Shown here piece by piece: positions 1 to 11,900 of a stretch of 64,000 nucleotides of DNA; the stretch's first letter is position 1, and each line of letters opens with the position of its first letter. The notes beneath the pieces were generated by a model. That model worked only from the letters and a program-made list of their open reading frames with translations. It did not search any database and was not told where the DNA came from. This DNA is from Moniliophthora roreri (taxonomy: Eukaryota; Basidiomycota; Agaricomycetes; Agaricales; Marasmiaceae): positions 58,964 to 122,963 of the forward strand of contig LATX02000002.1 in the NCBI GenBank assembly GCA_001466705.2. Reading direction: 5' to 3'. The translations under genes and the position numbers were made by a program.

Positions 1-895
1 AAATGATTTCCGTTGCGACCTTTTCAGCGATTGTCCTGCCTTCTCCATCGATTTCGAGACTTTTAACCCTCTCGGGCCGGAGGTATCTATACCCACAAGG
101 CAGATCAATTTATGCCAGGTTCTTAACAGCTATAGTCGTCGTGACACACTCAGATCCATCTCCTCATCCCCATCACCGAAAAGTTTTGAATCAAGTAGCG
201 TGGTGGACGTGAACGTAGAGGAGACCATCTCGTGATCCTTTCTGTCGAACATCTCTCCATCCTAGCTGCAGAACCAGAGGAAGCATACTGTGCATTTAAA
301 TACACTACACTCCCACAGATGACATCTCCGGAAATTTCCTGTACGAATGGAGGGTCTAGTGACGGTATTGCTCTGGAGCATTGGGACGAACTCCACATCA
401 TCGACTTCTTCGGCCAGTCAGCTTGTGCATTAACATCATCATCACTCCGGAAGGTGCACATCTCCGATGACCAGCTTATACATTTCCTGCGGTTGATGCC
501 GTCGCTAGAATTCCTTCACCTCGAGGAGCCTGCGAAAGTCCAGGTTTAACCAGGCAGTCGCTCCGCACTTCCTCGACTAGTTAGTCATCGACTATGAGGA
601 TACGCCAGCCCCTTCCCTTCTCGATCTCTCCAGAGTCAGATTCGTTTTCCACGAAGATGATGGAGAGTGTACTACCGAAACTTCTGGTACCTAGATGGAT
701 CCCAGTACGCTTCTGAGATTGGGGCAGACTGCATCAAGCCATTGACATTGTTTTCGTTACTCAGAACGAAAGATTTATTGAAATACTGCCGTCGCAGCTG
801 GAATGGATGGGTACGGGAATTCAGGTGACAGTACTGCGCGGATAGCAGAGGATGAAGAGAACGACAGCGATAGCGTTAGTTCTATTGGATCGTAG
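1..895 (+). pseudogene. Decayed F-box/LRR-like paralogue (C-terminal part)
   Basis: This is the C-terminal two thirds of an F-box family protein like the three copies at 8-14.4 kb, but on the opposite strand and cut by the window start. Reading begins in one frame with NDFRCDLFSDCP, matching the 8-9.6 kb copy, and hits a stop near 230. Homology continues in another frame at 232-549 (EEAYCAFKYTTLPQ, then SDDQLIHFLRLMPSLE). It shifts again and ends near 895 with an acidic tail (AEDEENDSDS) like the tail of the second copy. At least two frame breaks mean it cannot make a full protein. The paralogy is seen directly; that it is a dead inverted duplicate is inference. Confidence 0.75.
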
Positions 896-1559
896 TTGGA
901 CTTTGCTTAAATGCCACTTTCTTTCTACACCACAATTTACGCGTCCTTGTTTACCGACATTCCTTTCAGTGAGAAACGGAATAATATCCAACGTAATGCG
1001 ACTTATCTGTACGGGGATTGCGCTCCGCATGATTCCTGGTTGCTGACCCTTTCACCACCGAGGCCCCGACGTATCGCGTCGAATGCCAAGTTGATCTATG
1101 CGTAAGACTGGATGGGTCACCGGAACAGTATTCTGGCCTGTCATTTCTCGGTCAACCTCTCGCAACCATCGCTAACGGAACGGGCCATGCAATCTGTCGA
1201 TTGCTGTCTAGACTCTACAGAGCTCCTCCATTTTCCCGTGATCTCGGAATGAGCTCTACTAGGTATCTCGGGATCAGCCGCCGGCCAGCCACTGATGCTT
1301 GCGCTAATGATGCTGTCAATAGTATGACAGATGCAACGAATTCAAAAATGATCTGGTTCGACAATCATGGAAGCAAGTTTATCTGCACGCATGCTCGCCT
1401 CGGTCTTGGTTTGGACAACTTCGCAGGGTTGGTGAGAAGCCGGATAATTCCTGTGGGTGCATCGATCAAAAAAAGATACTCTTGTGGACTGTTATATGAG
1501 CAACCCGGGTAATCTCTGAAGTAATCACTTTCCCCCCATTCCCTTCAACTCCAACCATC
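896..1559. other. Intergenic, no gene recognised
   Basis: Short frames occur, the longest at 1201-1512 on the plus strand (103 residues), but none shows a recognisable domain or plausible splicing. This segment probably includes the promoter of the terpene cyclase that starts at 1560. Confidence 0.4.
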
Positions 1560-2461
1560 ATGGAGGTGCCAATGGTATTCTCGGAGGCAAGGACTGATGA
1601 TGCACCGAAAAACTACTCTCATCGCTTTGCGGGATGCCTTAACGCTGCCTGCGGGATGCTTTGGTCCTCGGCCTATGTCCTGTACGTTCGCCAAGCTCAT
1701 AAAGACAGTTCGTACGGAATGCCGGTCTTCGCGCTCTGCCTCAACCTAGCTTGGGAGTTCGTGCACACTTTTGTATATCCCCTTCACGGTATTGGACGTT
1801 ACATCCACTTTCCATGGGTCTTCTTGGATATGTGAGTGCACCTTCCGCGTCGCGTTTTCTACTGTTTTGACTGACTTTCGGTCCGTCACGCAGACTATTA
1901 CTCGTACAAACCCTTAAACACGGTCCAGAACAATGGTCACACTCGAGTCCTATCATGGCTGAAAACTTCTACGTCGTCGTTATCATCTGCCTCTTCCTTG
2001 CTTTGGTCGCGCAATGGCTCTTCACTCACGAATTCTCCAAATCTAATTCGTGTTTTTGGTCGGCGTATCTGTGTCAGAACGTGCGTCCCGTCCTCTGGCC
2101 CACTTTTCCAATTTTCGCACCATTATTCATATCTTTTCCGGTACAGATACTATCCTGGGGATCGGTTTGGCAGCTCATCGCTCGTGGCCACCCTTCTGGA
2201 CATTCCATCCCGATATGGTGCGCGTTCATAACGAATATCACTATCTCATCTCACTAGTCCGAGACTGATGATGGCGTCAGGTGGTGTCGGTTTCTGGGGT
2301 CTTTGGCCGCGAATCTGCGGTATCTCTACCGTGTCCGTGCTTGGCCAGAGAAGTACGCCTTCTTATCGTCACCCTTAGCCCTTTGGATGTTATGGGCGCC
2401 TTGTGCAGCTGATCTACTATATCCGCTCGCGTTTCAATTAGTGTCGCGGCAACCAAAGTAA
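1560..2461 (+). CDS. Pyr4/PaxB-type transmembrane terpene cyclase
   Basis: Integral-membrane terpene cyclases of this family protonate an (often epoxidised) prenyl chain on a meroterpenoid or indole-diterpene precursor and cyclise it, without the DDxxD motif of soluble cyclases. Four exons fit: 1560-1831, 1894-2080, 2147-2217 and 2281-2461, all with GT...AG introns of 62-66 bp, giving 236 residues, the usual family length. Family signatures are NLAWEFVHTF in helix 2, FLDILLVQTLKHGPEQW, SWGSVWQLIARG, IWWCRFLGSLAA and CAADLLYP. The two acidic residues shown to be essential in Pyr4 (E63 and D218) match E66 and D221 here, with the same spacing of 155. Most of the chain is hydrophobic, consistent with about seven helices. 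A P450 and a transporter relic lie just downstream. The substrate cannot be predicted. Confidence 0.88.
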
Positions 2462-3720
2462 TGAAGTGGAATTTGAAGGAACAGCATAAATTATACTTCT
2501 TGTTATGTTGTAATTGCAAGTACTTTACTATTAGCACTAGCAGCAAATCATGAACGAACTGCAATCACGACTGCCTTAACTCGTTGGGGATACGTGCCAG
2601 ATAGCCCGGAGTAAGTGCTGTTGCGCATGTTCCCCTCAGGGACACCCTACTAGTTCCAAGGGATACGAAAGAACGGCTAGGAGCGGTCCCGAACAGGATA
2701 GGTAATCCGAGTTGCAGAATAACCTTTGTGGGTGAATAGCGATGAGTGCAGATTGAGTAGATGAGGGTGGTCAGGTTAAGTATAGGTACACCCTTGAGCG
2801 GGAAGATCGACTCTCGGCTCAAGTGGCTAGTGGACCCACAACTGTAGTACGTGAAGCGTCATCTAGTATGTTCTGTCGTTTTGTACTTGTGGGCGTACCG
2901 GGTGCAATCAATACCCCGGGGAAAGTCGAGTAATAGAGACTGAAATCCCCTGAATTATGAGCTCATGACCTTGGGTCTCGTAGTGCCATGAAAGGTACAT
3001 ATGCGAACTACACCTCGGTATGTTCATTCCGAGGGAGAAGGGCCGACTGTTCAGGCTTTTGGTTCTTGTCCCGAATGGTTCTTGTCCCGAATGACGTGCG
3101 GGCCGACAAGGTGGTAGAAAATCCCAAGCTTCTCAAAAGGACTGATGCTCGTCCCGAGATTCAGACCAGGTTGCATGCTAAATTCTCTGCATGAGGATCG
3201 AGAATGTTGTCAAAACGACAGCCGCACACACCGATTTGAGCGCTCTCATTACCCTGAAGCCTCGCATGCTACGGATCTCCTCCAGGATATTAGTCCGGTA
3301 TGGTCTAAAGAGTCGTCGTGCCGATCCAGCCATAAGCCCATATCGCCTAATTGAAGGACTACGTAGTACATCGGCCAGAAACATACGTGGTGGTTAACAA
3401 GCAACGTGGGTGCGTGTGAACTTGGTCAAATTCCGATGTGGTCGCCAATCACAGCCGTGCCCACCGACCGTAACCAACCTACCTCAACAAGTTTTCTGAT
3501 TCTTCAGGACCTCTGCGCAGCCCTCGCTTTACATTGGCCAAGACCACAGTCCAACGGAACGATTTCCTCAGGTCTCGTAAATCTCCAACAACGACATCGG
3601 CTCTCCAGCGCTCCACAACCGTTGGAACCTACCCATCAAAGTCCAGGTTTTGATGGTCAGAACAAAAATTGACAGGGTTGTTTTGTCTTGAACGATATGT
3701 GAAGGTTGATGCTCGTTTGA
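2462..3720. other. Intergenic, no gene recognised
   Basis: Only short overlapping frames in all phases (88 residues or fewer), none with a recognisable motif. It separates the terpene cyclase from the transporter relic and may be eroded cluster DNA. Confidence 0.4.
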
Positions 3721-4020
3721 ATCCGGGAGAAGTGGCGATGGGGTTATGGGATGTTTGCAATTATTATGCCCGTGGTCCTAGGTCCCGCTATCGTTACGCT
3801 CATCTACCTTGAACGCAAAGCGCAGGCCCTGGTTTCTACTAGTACTTGGTCTAATACAGAAACTATTCCGACTGCAAACATTTTTAATTTGTTGTCCCGA
3901 CTCCCTTCAAGGCACTGTCAGTTCCTGATACATCGTCAACGCCGAGAAGCTACTGAAGATACTTACGGACGTTTTGTGAACCCTGATCTGCCACCGATCG
4001 ACTTTTTGCCATCCAAATAA
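3721..4020 (+). pseudogene. MFS transporter relic (siderophore-transporter-like)
   Basis: The frame from 3721 reads IREKWRWGYGMFAIIMPVV followed by GPAIVTLIYLERKAQ. This is the hallmark of the middle of fungal MFS transporters of the siderophore-iron type (end of one helix pair, then the long cytoplasmic loop). After about residue 40 the similarity fades, and the frame ends at 4020 with a tail resembling a transporter C-terminus (EDTYGRFVNPDLPPIDF). No first half and no second six-helix bundle is present nearby, and a TGA lies immediately upstream. It is a fragment, either decayed or spliced together by deletion. The family assignment is by motif recognition; the specific substrate is unknown. 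Confidence 0.6.
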
Positions 4021-4220
4021 TCAAACTCCCCCCATCAGCACCTTTTGCATCACTCCGACACCCTACTTATCTCAGTCTGGGCAGTAAATTGATGAATTCG
4101 GTCGAGCTGGCTCGCCGACGTCGCACGCACGAAAATTCACACAAGGTGGGAAAGCAGTTGCCAGTGATGACATACCAGGGCCCGTCCTTCAAGCCGCTTC
4201 TCTTCCACACACCCACGTCC

Positions 4221-6481
4221 ATGCCACTATACCTCGGAGTTGCGATATTACTTCTGGTCCTGTGGGCCATACGTGCCCTACGAAGAACTCGATTGGCATC
4301 TCCTGGACTGACTGGACCACCAGTTCCCAGCTTCATCTTTGGACACGCGTTGGATGTTGCACAGGCACCTATTGGAACACGATATAACGAATGGGAGAAA
4401 CAATATGGTCTTACTTATCAGCTCAAGGGGCCTTTTGGGGTATGGCATGCCTCATTCCTATCCACTCTCATATTGAAGCCGCCGCCACTATTGTACAGAA
4501 AAACACCCTCATCGTCAATGATCCTAAGGGTATGAATCATGTTTTACAGGGCAGAAACTATCAGAGGAATAGCGGGGATACTGAACTCATAAAGATATGT
4601 GTGGGTTATTACCTTTCATCTGTCAAACAACGACTCTCACGAATGTCTTTCTTCCTCCTTTCTTTCTAGTTTGGACATAGCTTGTTTAGTGCTGAAGGTA
4701 TGAAGGAAATTCGGTTTGCAAGCCTCGTGTCATTAATTAAAGACCTATTTTAGGAGAAGAACATCGAATGATGCGAAAGACTGTTTCTGGGGCTCTATCG
4801 TAGGTTTCGGTCCGGGAAACGAATTTGTAGGATTAACGAACAACCGTTTGAAGGAATCAAGCTGTCCAGGAAGTCTCGCATGTCTTCTTTGAATTGGCTG
4901 AGCATGTGAGTGAGTTCCTAATATCCTATCAACCTCCACCTGCTTAGTGACCATTTTCATCTCATTAGCTCATTCAATCCTGGGAGCAACAGTTGGACGG
5001 AAATGAAAGCAGGATCTTTGATATCACACCTGATATCCATCGACTCACGTATATTCATCTCTCCTCATAGTAACATCCGCGCCATCATTGACACGTTTAT
5101 ACTTTCCAGCCTCGACGCGGTTAGCATGACAATGTTCGCGCACGACTTGAGTGACAGCGATATCCCTTCCATACTCAAACGGATCACCCACTCCCCTCCG
5201 GATGGACCAGCTGATGTCTTGCTCAAGACATTCGTTTCGCAGTTTCCGATTATAATGAAACTGCCTTCACCGATAAAAGAATGGTGTACAGCATTCAAAA
5301 CGTCGTTGGGCGCAGTTGCGAAAGAGGTGTGGTCGGGACATGAGGCTGCTGGGATGCATGCGAAATTGCTTGATGCACTCGGTGAATCGTCGAACTCGAC
5401 TTTTGATGACAACTGGAACTTAAACGTGCCTCTTCAGCTAAGGAGAATGTACCAGAAGAGATCGTCATCGCCAATGTTGGTTCCTTCCCGCGAATAAGGA
5501 ACCCCTCATTGACCTTTTATTCCGTTTAGATCATTGGATTCATTTTCGCCGGTTCAGAAACAACAGCGAATGTCATCATTGTACGCTTCACCTTCTCTCT
5601 CTCCCCTCTCTCTCTACCCGTAACCTAACCTCTTCTCTTTACTCTAGGAATCCATCTACGAACTCGCCCGTAACCCAAACATCCAACAACGCATTCAAAC
5701 CGAGTTGGCCGAGTTTGAAGCAGCAAACGGCCGACAACCAACATACGAAGATCTCATTAACTCAGTTCATTTACCTTATTTTGATGCGTTTATAAAGGAG
5801 ATCTTGCGGACCAAGTCGGTTTTGGTTACAATAAGTCGGACGGTGAGCCACTAATTCGCATTTCTTACCTTTCCTTACTTGCCAAGGCCCTTTTTCTTTC
5901 ATTCTCTTGCTTGAAACACGGAATTGACGTTCCCCTGTTCGTTTCCCCCATTCAGGCAATAAGAGACGACGTCATCCCTCTCCAAATTCCTGCCAAGAGC
6001 GCCGATAGCCACCAAGATGTACATCAAATACCCGTAAAAGCAGGAACACTAGTCGAAATACCCATCCGAGATGGTATTAATATCAGTGAAACAATTTGGG
6101 GGCCAGATGCGGCGCTTTTTGACCCCGAGCGTTGGTTGGACTCGAAAAGTACTAGACTACCAGAGTCGGTGAAATGGGTTCATGCGCAGGGGAATACGTT
6201 GACTTTTGGTGATGGGTACGTTACGCTTGTGTACTCTAGCTTGTGGCGAGTGACTCACGATGACGACGCGTAGGCAAAAAGTCTGCCTCGGACGCTCATT
6301 CGCTCTCGCAGAATTCAAAGCGGCGTTGATAAGCCTAGTTCGGGTGTTTAGGTTTGAAGAGGTACCTGGGGTTGAGTTTGACTTTTATCATGTTGGAGGG
6401 AATACGGTTAAACCTATGGTGAGGGGAAGAGAAAAGGAGGGCACACAGATGCTGTTGAGGGTATGTTTGAGAATGACTTGA
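4221..6481 (+). pseudogene. Cytochrome P450 (basidiomycete CYP5144/5150-like), frame probably broken
   Basis: Haem-thiolate monooxygenase. From an N-terminal anchor (MPLYLGVAILLLVLWAI, ATG at 4221; an in-frame ATG also lies at 4089), recognisable parts are GPPVPSFIFGH, the C-helix region EEHRMMRKT, the I-helix oxygen-binding AGSETT near 5550, EILR (ExxR) near 5800, DPERWL near 6125, and the haem loop FGDGQKVCLG across an intron at 6216-6273, with Lys in place of the usual Arg. Exons 4221-4439, 4499-4600 and 4670-4697 join cleanly. Beyond that I could not make a continuous frame: around 4800-4890, around 5395-5425 (frame change before KENVPEEIV) and at the 5475-5528 junction. It therefore looks like a recently disabled gene, although an unusual intron or sequencing error at any one site is possible. 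It may once have tailored the product of the neighbouring cyclase. Confidence 0.75.
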
Positions 6482-6709
6482 TTTTGTGTTTTGGGTCCTG
6501 GGTGTTGGAGGCGCGTATGTATGGATATTTATGTCAATGCATTTTGGGTAATGGTGAATGGTTTCGTTAGTCTCGTGTGGGCGTAGGTAGACATAAACTA
6601 TGTAATGACTATAATACAGCATGTAAGTAGCGATGAACCCTAAGATAGAGATGATTGAGATGTAGGGTATACAAGTCAAGTGGGGAGCCATATCATGAGT
6701 GCGTAAGAG

Positions 6710-7840
6710 CTACGCGCCCCAGCGCATGACACCTTCATATATCGAGTACATGACCGCAGCATTGGGTACGACTCTCATCAAATGAGCGCTGAGACCACCG
6801 TATAACGCTCTCGCGCCTTCCTCTTTTATGACGAGACGCAGCGTTTGTACGAGTCCTTTGTACTTGACGATGCCGTCGACTTTTGGTTGTCGTAATCGCG
6901 TTCGAATGACCTGTATGGCGCGTCGGCACAAGGGAAAGATAGAGAGAGGGAGAAACGCACCTCATGTGGATAAGTGATAAGACTTGCAACACACTTTGCT
7001 GTCCCCGCACTCCCGACCATACCCAGCCACTCAAACTGCGTCCCTTCGGAGACCTTCTTCAATCGCTCATACAGCACCCACTGTATAGTCCCCTCTGTAA
7101 CACCCAAATACGATGCACTCAACCCCTTATAAAACCCTCTGACCCCTTCTTCCCGCATGGTTTTCTTTATCATTAACCACGCACCAGTACCTTCCTTTTC
7201 TACCGTTCTAGCAAGTTGTAACCGCGTTTTAACGACCCAAATCGGGTTCGTCGCTGTCCCGGTCACAATACCAGCAATAGCAGCAGCCGCAAGGTGGACA
7301 TACGAGTTTTCTTGCCCGTTGTTGAAATGGTGTGCAATAATTTGTTTGCCGTTGCCGTAGGTGTAAAAGTTTATAGAACGGGCTGGGATGGCGCCGACGA
7401 GGGTTGGGCTGAGGCCTTTGAAAAGGGCGCGAGGTGATTCCTGTTGGTATATTGATCTGTGGTACGGATGTGAATTTGGGACGTGAAAAGATATGGCAGT
7501 AACGCGTACCGTAGAATATGACCCGTCTCGACGAAATGATATAAAAGCCCTCGAGCGCTAGTCGAACCCCCTGCGACGACGGCACCAGCACCTCCAACGA
7601 CTACAGGGGCGTGATGTGCAAATAGGGAAGACTGAAGTCTAGTTTTGACAACGTCGAATGGTGAGGTGACGATTGCACCGCACATTCCTCCAAGGCTGCG
7701 ATGCAACGGCATTAAGGTCAAATTGAGCAGGAAAAACGCGCCTACACGTACCCTCCAGCAGCAAAATGCTTCCATGACTTCGCTAGGACCCATGAAGAGG
7801 AGGAGGCAGCGGAAGAAGAAACTGACGTGGAGGCAGACAT
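6710..7840 (-). CDS. RIM2: Mitochondrial carrier, RIM2-like (pyrimidine nucleotide transporter)
   Basis: Inner-membrane carrier of the SLC25 family. RIM2 orthologues exchange pyrimidine nucleotides across the mitochondrial inner membrane and support mtDNA maintenance. Four exons fit: 7752-7840, 7510-7695, 6961-7456 and 6710-6910, giving 323 residues in one frame. The three carrier signatures are visible: PFDVVKTRL, PIWVVKTRL and PHEVIRTRL (Px[D/E]xx[K/R]x[R]). Family-specific text includes AAGGLGGMCGAIVTSP, SIYQQESPRALFKGL, PARSINFYTYGNGK and VPNAAVMYSIYE near the C-terminus. The start was chosen at 7840 because a Ser/Ala-rich leader (MSASTSVSSS) then runs in frame into the first repeat. It is convergent with the P450, with 228 bp between the two stops. 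Confidence 0.92.
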
Positions 7841-8044
7841 GGAGGTACGTAGATGGGGAAACAGGGGTAAGGAAAAAAAATTTTCCCGGCGCCAATCAAC
7901 CCTATGTTTTCAGAGACGTCGCACCCATTCACACCAAAGACAGAAGGCATAGCTTCACATGAATTGAGATGTACATTGGAACGTGTATGGCGGAAAATCT
8001 TACTGCCATGATCCAGTAGAACTAGCATAATTACTGCTGTGTCA

Positions 8045-9640
8045 TTAGTTTCCTGACTCTACGTCCTCACCCTCCTTAAACTCTATTATCTGCGCTGCTA
8101 CGGTCACCATAACTCCCGCACCACGCATCCACCGCAGTTTTGAGATCAATGTTTCAACAGGATCTTCGTTCTCGGCAATGAACATGATATCGATGGACTT
8201 GATAGAGTCTATCCCGACCTCCGAAGCATACCGAGCATCCGGGACCCATCCGGATATCAGAGTCTTCGGCAACACATTCTCCACCAGTCCGTCTTCATGG
8301 AGAACGAGTCTAACTGCGGTAAGCTTGGGAAGGAAATGAGGTGACATATTGTGGTGACTGATGGCTAAGCGGTTGAAGAATCGTTGAGTAATTGTTTGGT
8401 TAGACTTGGGATCTGCAGACTCTTCAACGCAAAGCGACTCGAGCGACGGCATCAACCGTAGGAAATGTATAAGCTGGTCATCGGAGATGGGCACGTATCG
8501 AAGAGACAGTGATGTCAATTTGCAAGCTGAACGAATAAAGAAATTCGAAATGTGCAGTTTATCCCAATGCTTCCAAGTAGTGTCCGATGCTCCATTTCCA
8601 CGAGAAATTTTCGGAGATGTCAGCTGCGGGAGTGTGGTGTATTTGAATGCACCATATGCCTGCTCTGGTGTTGAGGCCAGGATGGTGAGATGATTGACGG
8701 AAGGAATCACCAGATGGTCTCCTCCATATTCACGCCCGCCACAACACTCGATTTCAAGTCTTTCGACACTGGGAAACGAGGAGATGGACCTGAATGCGTC
8801 ATCGCTGGAACTGTTGAAAACAACGCATGACTTGATCTGTTCTGTGGGAAGACGAACTTCCGGCCTGAGAGGGTTGAAAGGCTGGAACTCGATGGAGGAG
8901 AGACTAGGACAATCGCTGAAAAGGTCGCAACGGAAATCGTTTGGTAACCGTTGCCCATACGGTCCATAAAGTTTCAGGAATGAGAGGAGGGGTAAACGTC
9001 CTACGATTGGCTTGAGAATCTTGTGCGCGAGAATTCCCTTATGGATGTGCCGAAGCTTGAGGCTGCGCCAACGATTCGAATGTAGAACCAAGTTTTTCAA
9101 GCTCGGCACCATCTCATCGGAAACGACATCTATTTCCTGGAAATCAAGTGCCAACTCGAGAGGGCATGACCGAGAACGTTCCATGAAAAGCTGTGTAAAG
9201 GAAACCAGCACACGGTAGTTCCTCTTCCAACGGGCGAAATTGATGGATATGAATGACCATAGGAATGGAGTAGAGATCGCAACATCTCTCCAACGTCCAC
9301 ACGTCGCAGAAACAGCGAGGGCATCGGGGGTCTTTGACGGCTTCAGCAAATGATTACCTATCATCCCGAAAATGTGCTGCAAAACCTCTGGTGGCAGACG
9401 ATGGACCGGGGAAAGTGAAGAGCGATACTGGAGAAGCCTATTCCGTGCCCCATCTCGCTTGTGCTTCAAGAATTCGAGAGAAGCAGTAAGCTTGTCGATT
9501 TCGGCCTGATAACTGGTCAGCTCCTTCTCGACGTCCTTCACAAGCTGCTCGAGGACGGATCTATCAGAGGAAGTAATGGTACTCCGAAATAGACGTTCTA
9601 TGGATGCTCTGCTTGACGTTGCCCCTGAAGACGCGTCCAT
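8045..9640 (-). CDS. F-box protein with N-terminal coiled coil and LRR-like tail (copy A)
   Basis: Likely substrate-binding subunit of an SCF ubiquitin ligase. This is a single uninterrupted frame of 531 residues from MDASSG (ATG at 9640); the frame is open a little further upstream but without another ATG. Order: a Ser-rich leader; a heptad-like segment (VEKELTSYQAEIDKLTASLE, about residues 37-75); an F-box beginning VHRLPPEVLQHIFGMI near residue 80; then leucine-rich irregular repeats to an acidic end (EGEDVESGN). This layout is common in agaricomycete F-box expansions. It is the only copy of four with an undamaged frame. The target protein is unknown. Confidence 0.8.
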   Translation of the reverse strand: MDASSGATSSRASIERLFRSTITSSDRSVLEQLVKDVEKELTSYQAEIDKLTASLEFLKHKRDGARNRLLQYRSSLSPVHRLPPEVLQHIFGMIGNHLLKPSKTPDALAVSATCGRWRDVAISTPFLWSFISINFARWKRNYRVLVSFTQLFMERSRSCPLELALDFQEIDVVSDEMVPSLKNLVLHSNRWRSLKLRHIHKGILAHKILKPIVGRLPLLSFLKLYGPYGQRLPNDFRCDLFSDCPSLSSIEFQPFNPLRPEVRLPTEQIKSCVVFNSSSDDAFRSISSFPSVERLEIECCGGREYGGDHLVIPSVNHLTILASTPEQAYGAFKYTTLPQLTSPKISRGNGASDTTWKHWDKLHISNFFIRSACKLTSLSLRYVPISDDQLIHFLRLMPSLESLCVEESADPKSNQTITQRFFNRLAISHHNMSPHFLPKLTAVRLVLHEDGLVENVLPKTLISGWVPDARYASEVGIDSIKSIDIMFIAENEDPVETLISKLRWMRGAGVMVTVAAQIIEFKEGEDVESGN

Positions 9641-10292
9641 ATTCGATGCTGTGTTCGCCAATAGTGCCAGCAAAAATCGCGTTTGCGGCTTCAATTCCTA
9701 GAAAGGCTCTTGAGCACAAACGTCCGGAATTCAAGAGATTATTCGACACGCACTCAACAGCCAATTCGCTCAATGAAGTGGTCAATACCCTTGGGTCCTT
9801 TAGAATCTGGTCCTGGTCCCGAGAGTCGTAAAAGTCGCGTGTTTGAGATGCAATTTCTGAGAACTAATCAAAGAGAACCTGTTTTACATGACACCTCAGC
9901 AACCAATCTCACACGTACCTGAACAAATGTAACTTATAATGAAAATGTCAGGGAGTGTCAGGGATCAGAATTGAGTATCCCCAAACCCTAACCACCGTGC
10001 TCAATACACGTGATCGTTGAGTTTGTTCACGCCCTCACTGTCAGCGACAAAACCACAACTTTACTGGGAGGAAGCCAACGTGGAATTAAGTAGACGTGAG
10101 GATGGAGTGAGATTATTCTTTTCCTCGGCGCCAATCCCAGACACATGGTAACACTTGGAAGTTGGCATACCTCGTGCAGAGGCCGACTCGTCCAGAAATA
10201 CGCCAATAAATGTCAACAAATGGCGAGTGAGATAGGTCAAAGGTACGGTCAACAAAACGAACCCGGCGTGTATTCGGAAAAAAATGTAGGGA
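9641..10292. other. Intergenic between F-box copies A and B
   Basis: No gene seen. It should hold the promoter of copy A (reading leftward) and the 3' end of copy B. Confidence 0.4.
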
Positions 10293-11900
10293 TCAGTGAC
10301 TGGAACTAGAACTAGAATCGTCGTTGCCATCCTCCTCGTCCTCCGGTTCATCATCCACTATACGCGCTGCTACTGTCACCTGAACACCTGCACTTTTCAT
10401 CCATTGCAGCTCCGATGTCAAGGTTTCAACGGATTCTTCGTTTTTGGTGATCAACATGATATCAATAGACTTGATGCAGTCTATCCCGGCCTCTGAAGCG
10501 TACTGAGCATCCGGGATCCATCTGGAGATCAGAGTATCCGGCAATACACTTCCCGTCAATTCATCCGCGTGAAGAACAAATCGGACTCTGGTGAGCTTGG
10601 GAAGGAAAGGAGGCAACATATCCTGATACTCGATGGCTAGCCGGTTGAGGAAGCGTGAAGTGATTGTCTGGTTGGACTCCAACTCCGTAGACTCCTCGAT
10701 ATGGAGGGATTCTAGTAATGGCGTCAATCGGAGGAAATGCATGACCTGGTTATCGGAGATGGGGACACATTGGAGGGACAGTGATGTCAATGCACAGGCT
10801 GAACGAGCAAAGAAATTCGCAATGTGCTTTTCATCCCAATGCTTCCAAGTAATATCATAACCGTCCGTACAAGAAATTTCCAATGACGACAGGTGTGGGA
10901 GTGTGCTGTACTTGAAGGCGCAGTACGCCTCACCGGGTTCCAAGGCCTGAATGGAGAGATGTTTGACCGAAGGGATTACAAGACGGTCTCCTTTGTATTG
11001 ACGGCCACCCCCACACCACTTCATTTGAAGTCTTTCGATGTTGTGGAATGAGGTGATGGATCTGGATGTTTCATCGCTGGAGCTGTTCATAATCAGACAC
11101 GACTTGATCTGTCCCGTGGGCAGACGAAGTTCAGGATTGAAACGCCTCGAACTTGATAGACGAGAGCGCAGGACAGTCGCTAAAAACGTCGCAACGGAAG
11201 CTCGGTAACGGCAGTTGGCCATCCCGTCCATAAATTTCCAGAGTTGATAGCAGAGGTAAATGTCCTGCAATAGGCTTGAAAACCTCGTGCGTGAGAAATC
11301 GCTGAGGGTTTCGAAAGGCTGAGGCTGCGCCAGCGATTCGAATGTCGAACCAAATTTTTCAAGCTCGGCGCCATTTTATCAGAAAGGACATCTGTTTTCT
11401 CGAAATCAAGTTCCGACTCGAGAGGAGACGACCTAGAACGATCCATGAAGAGCTGCGTGAGGAAAACCAGCGCACGGTGGTTCCTCTTCCAACGGGCGAA
11501 ATCGATGGATACGGATGACCATAGGAGTGGGGTAGAGATTGCAATACTCTTCCAACGTCCGCACGTTGCAGCTACAGTCATGACTGGGGGAAGTACTGAC
11601 GGCCGGAACGAGTAATCCTCTAAATCGAACATTGTGAAAATGTGTCGCAAAACCTCTGGCGGCAGACGATTTATCGGCGATAATAAGGAACGATACTGCG
11701 CAAGCTTTTTCTTCCATTCCGCTTGTGTTGCAAAAACGCAATTTCGGCTTCATAACCCATAAGTTCTTTCTCGGCATCCCTGACAAATTGCTCGATAAGA
11801 GGTCGGTGGGAGTGGGTAATGGTATTCCGAAAGAGTCGTTCTATGGACCCCTGCTGCTGGAGGCGCTCTTGGGTAATGTTCCACTTGAAGACGTGTTCAC
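10293..11900 (-). pseudogene. F-box paralogue, copy B, frameshifted
   Basis: Close relative of copies A and C. Homology starts near 11900 (leader, then SIERLFRNTITHS), passes the coiled coil (RDAEKELMGYEAEIAFLQHK) and breaks at about 11720, where the frame must change to reach LRHIFTMF. It breaks again near 11310 after NRWRSLSL and once more near 11140 before FNPELRLPTGQIKS. The last 280 residues are then open, ending in SSSSSSH. Three frame breaks are hard to explain by introns, because the paralogues are colinear without gaps there. It is probably a pseudogene, or several truncated products at most. Confidence 0.75.
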
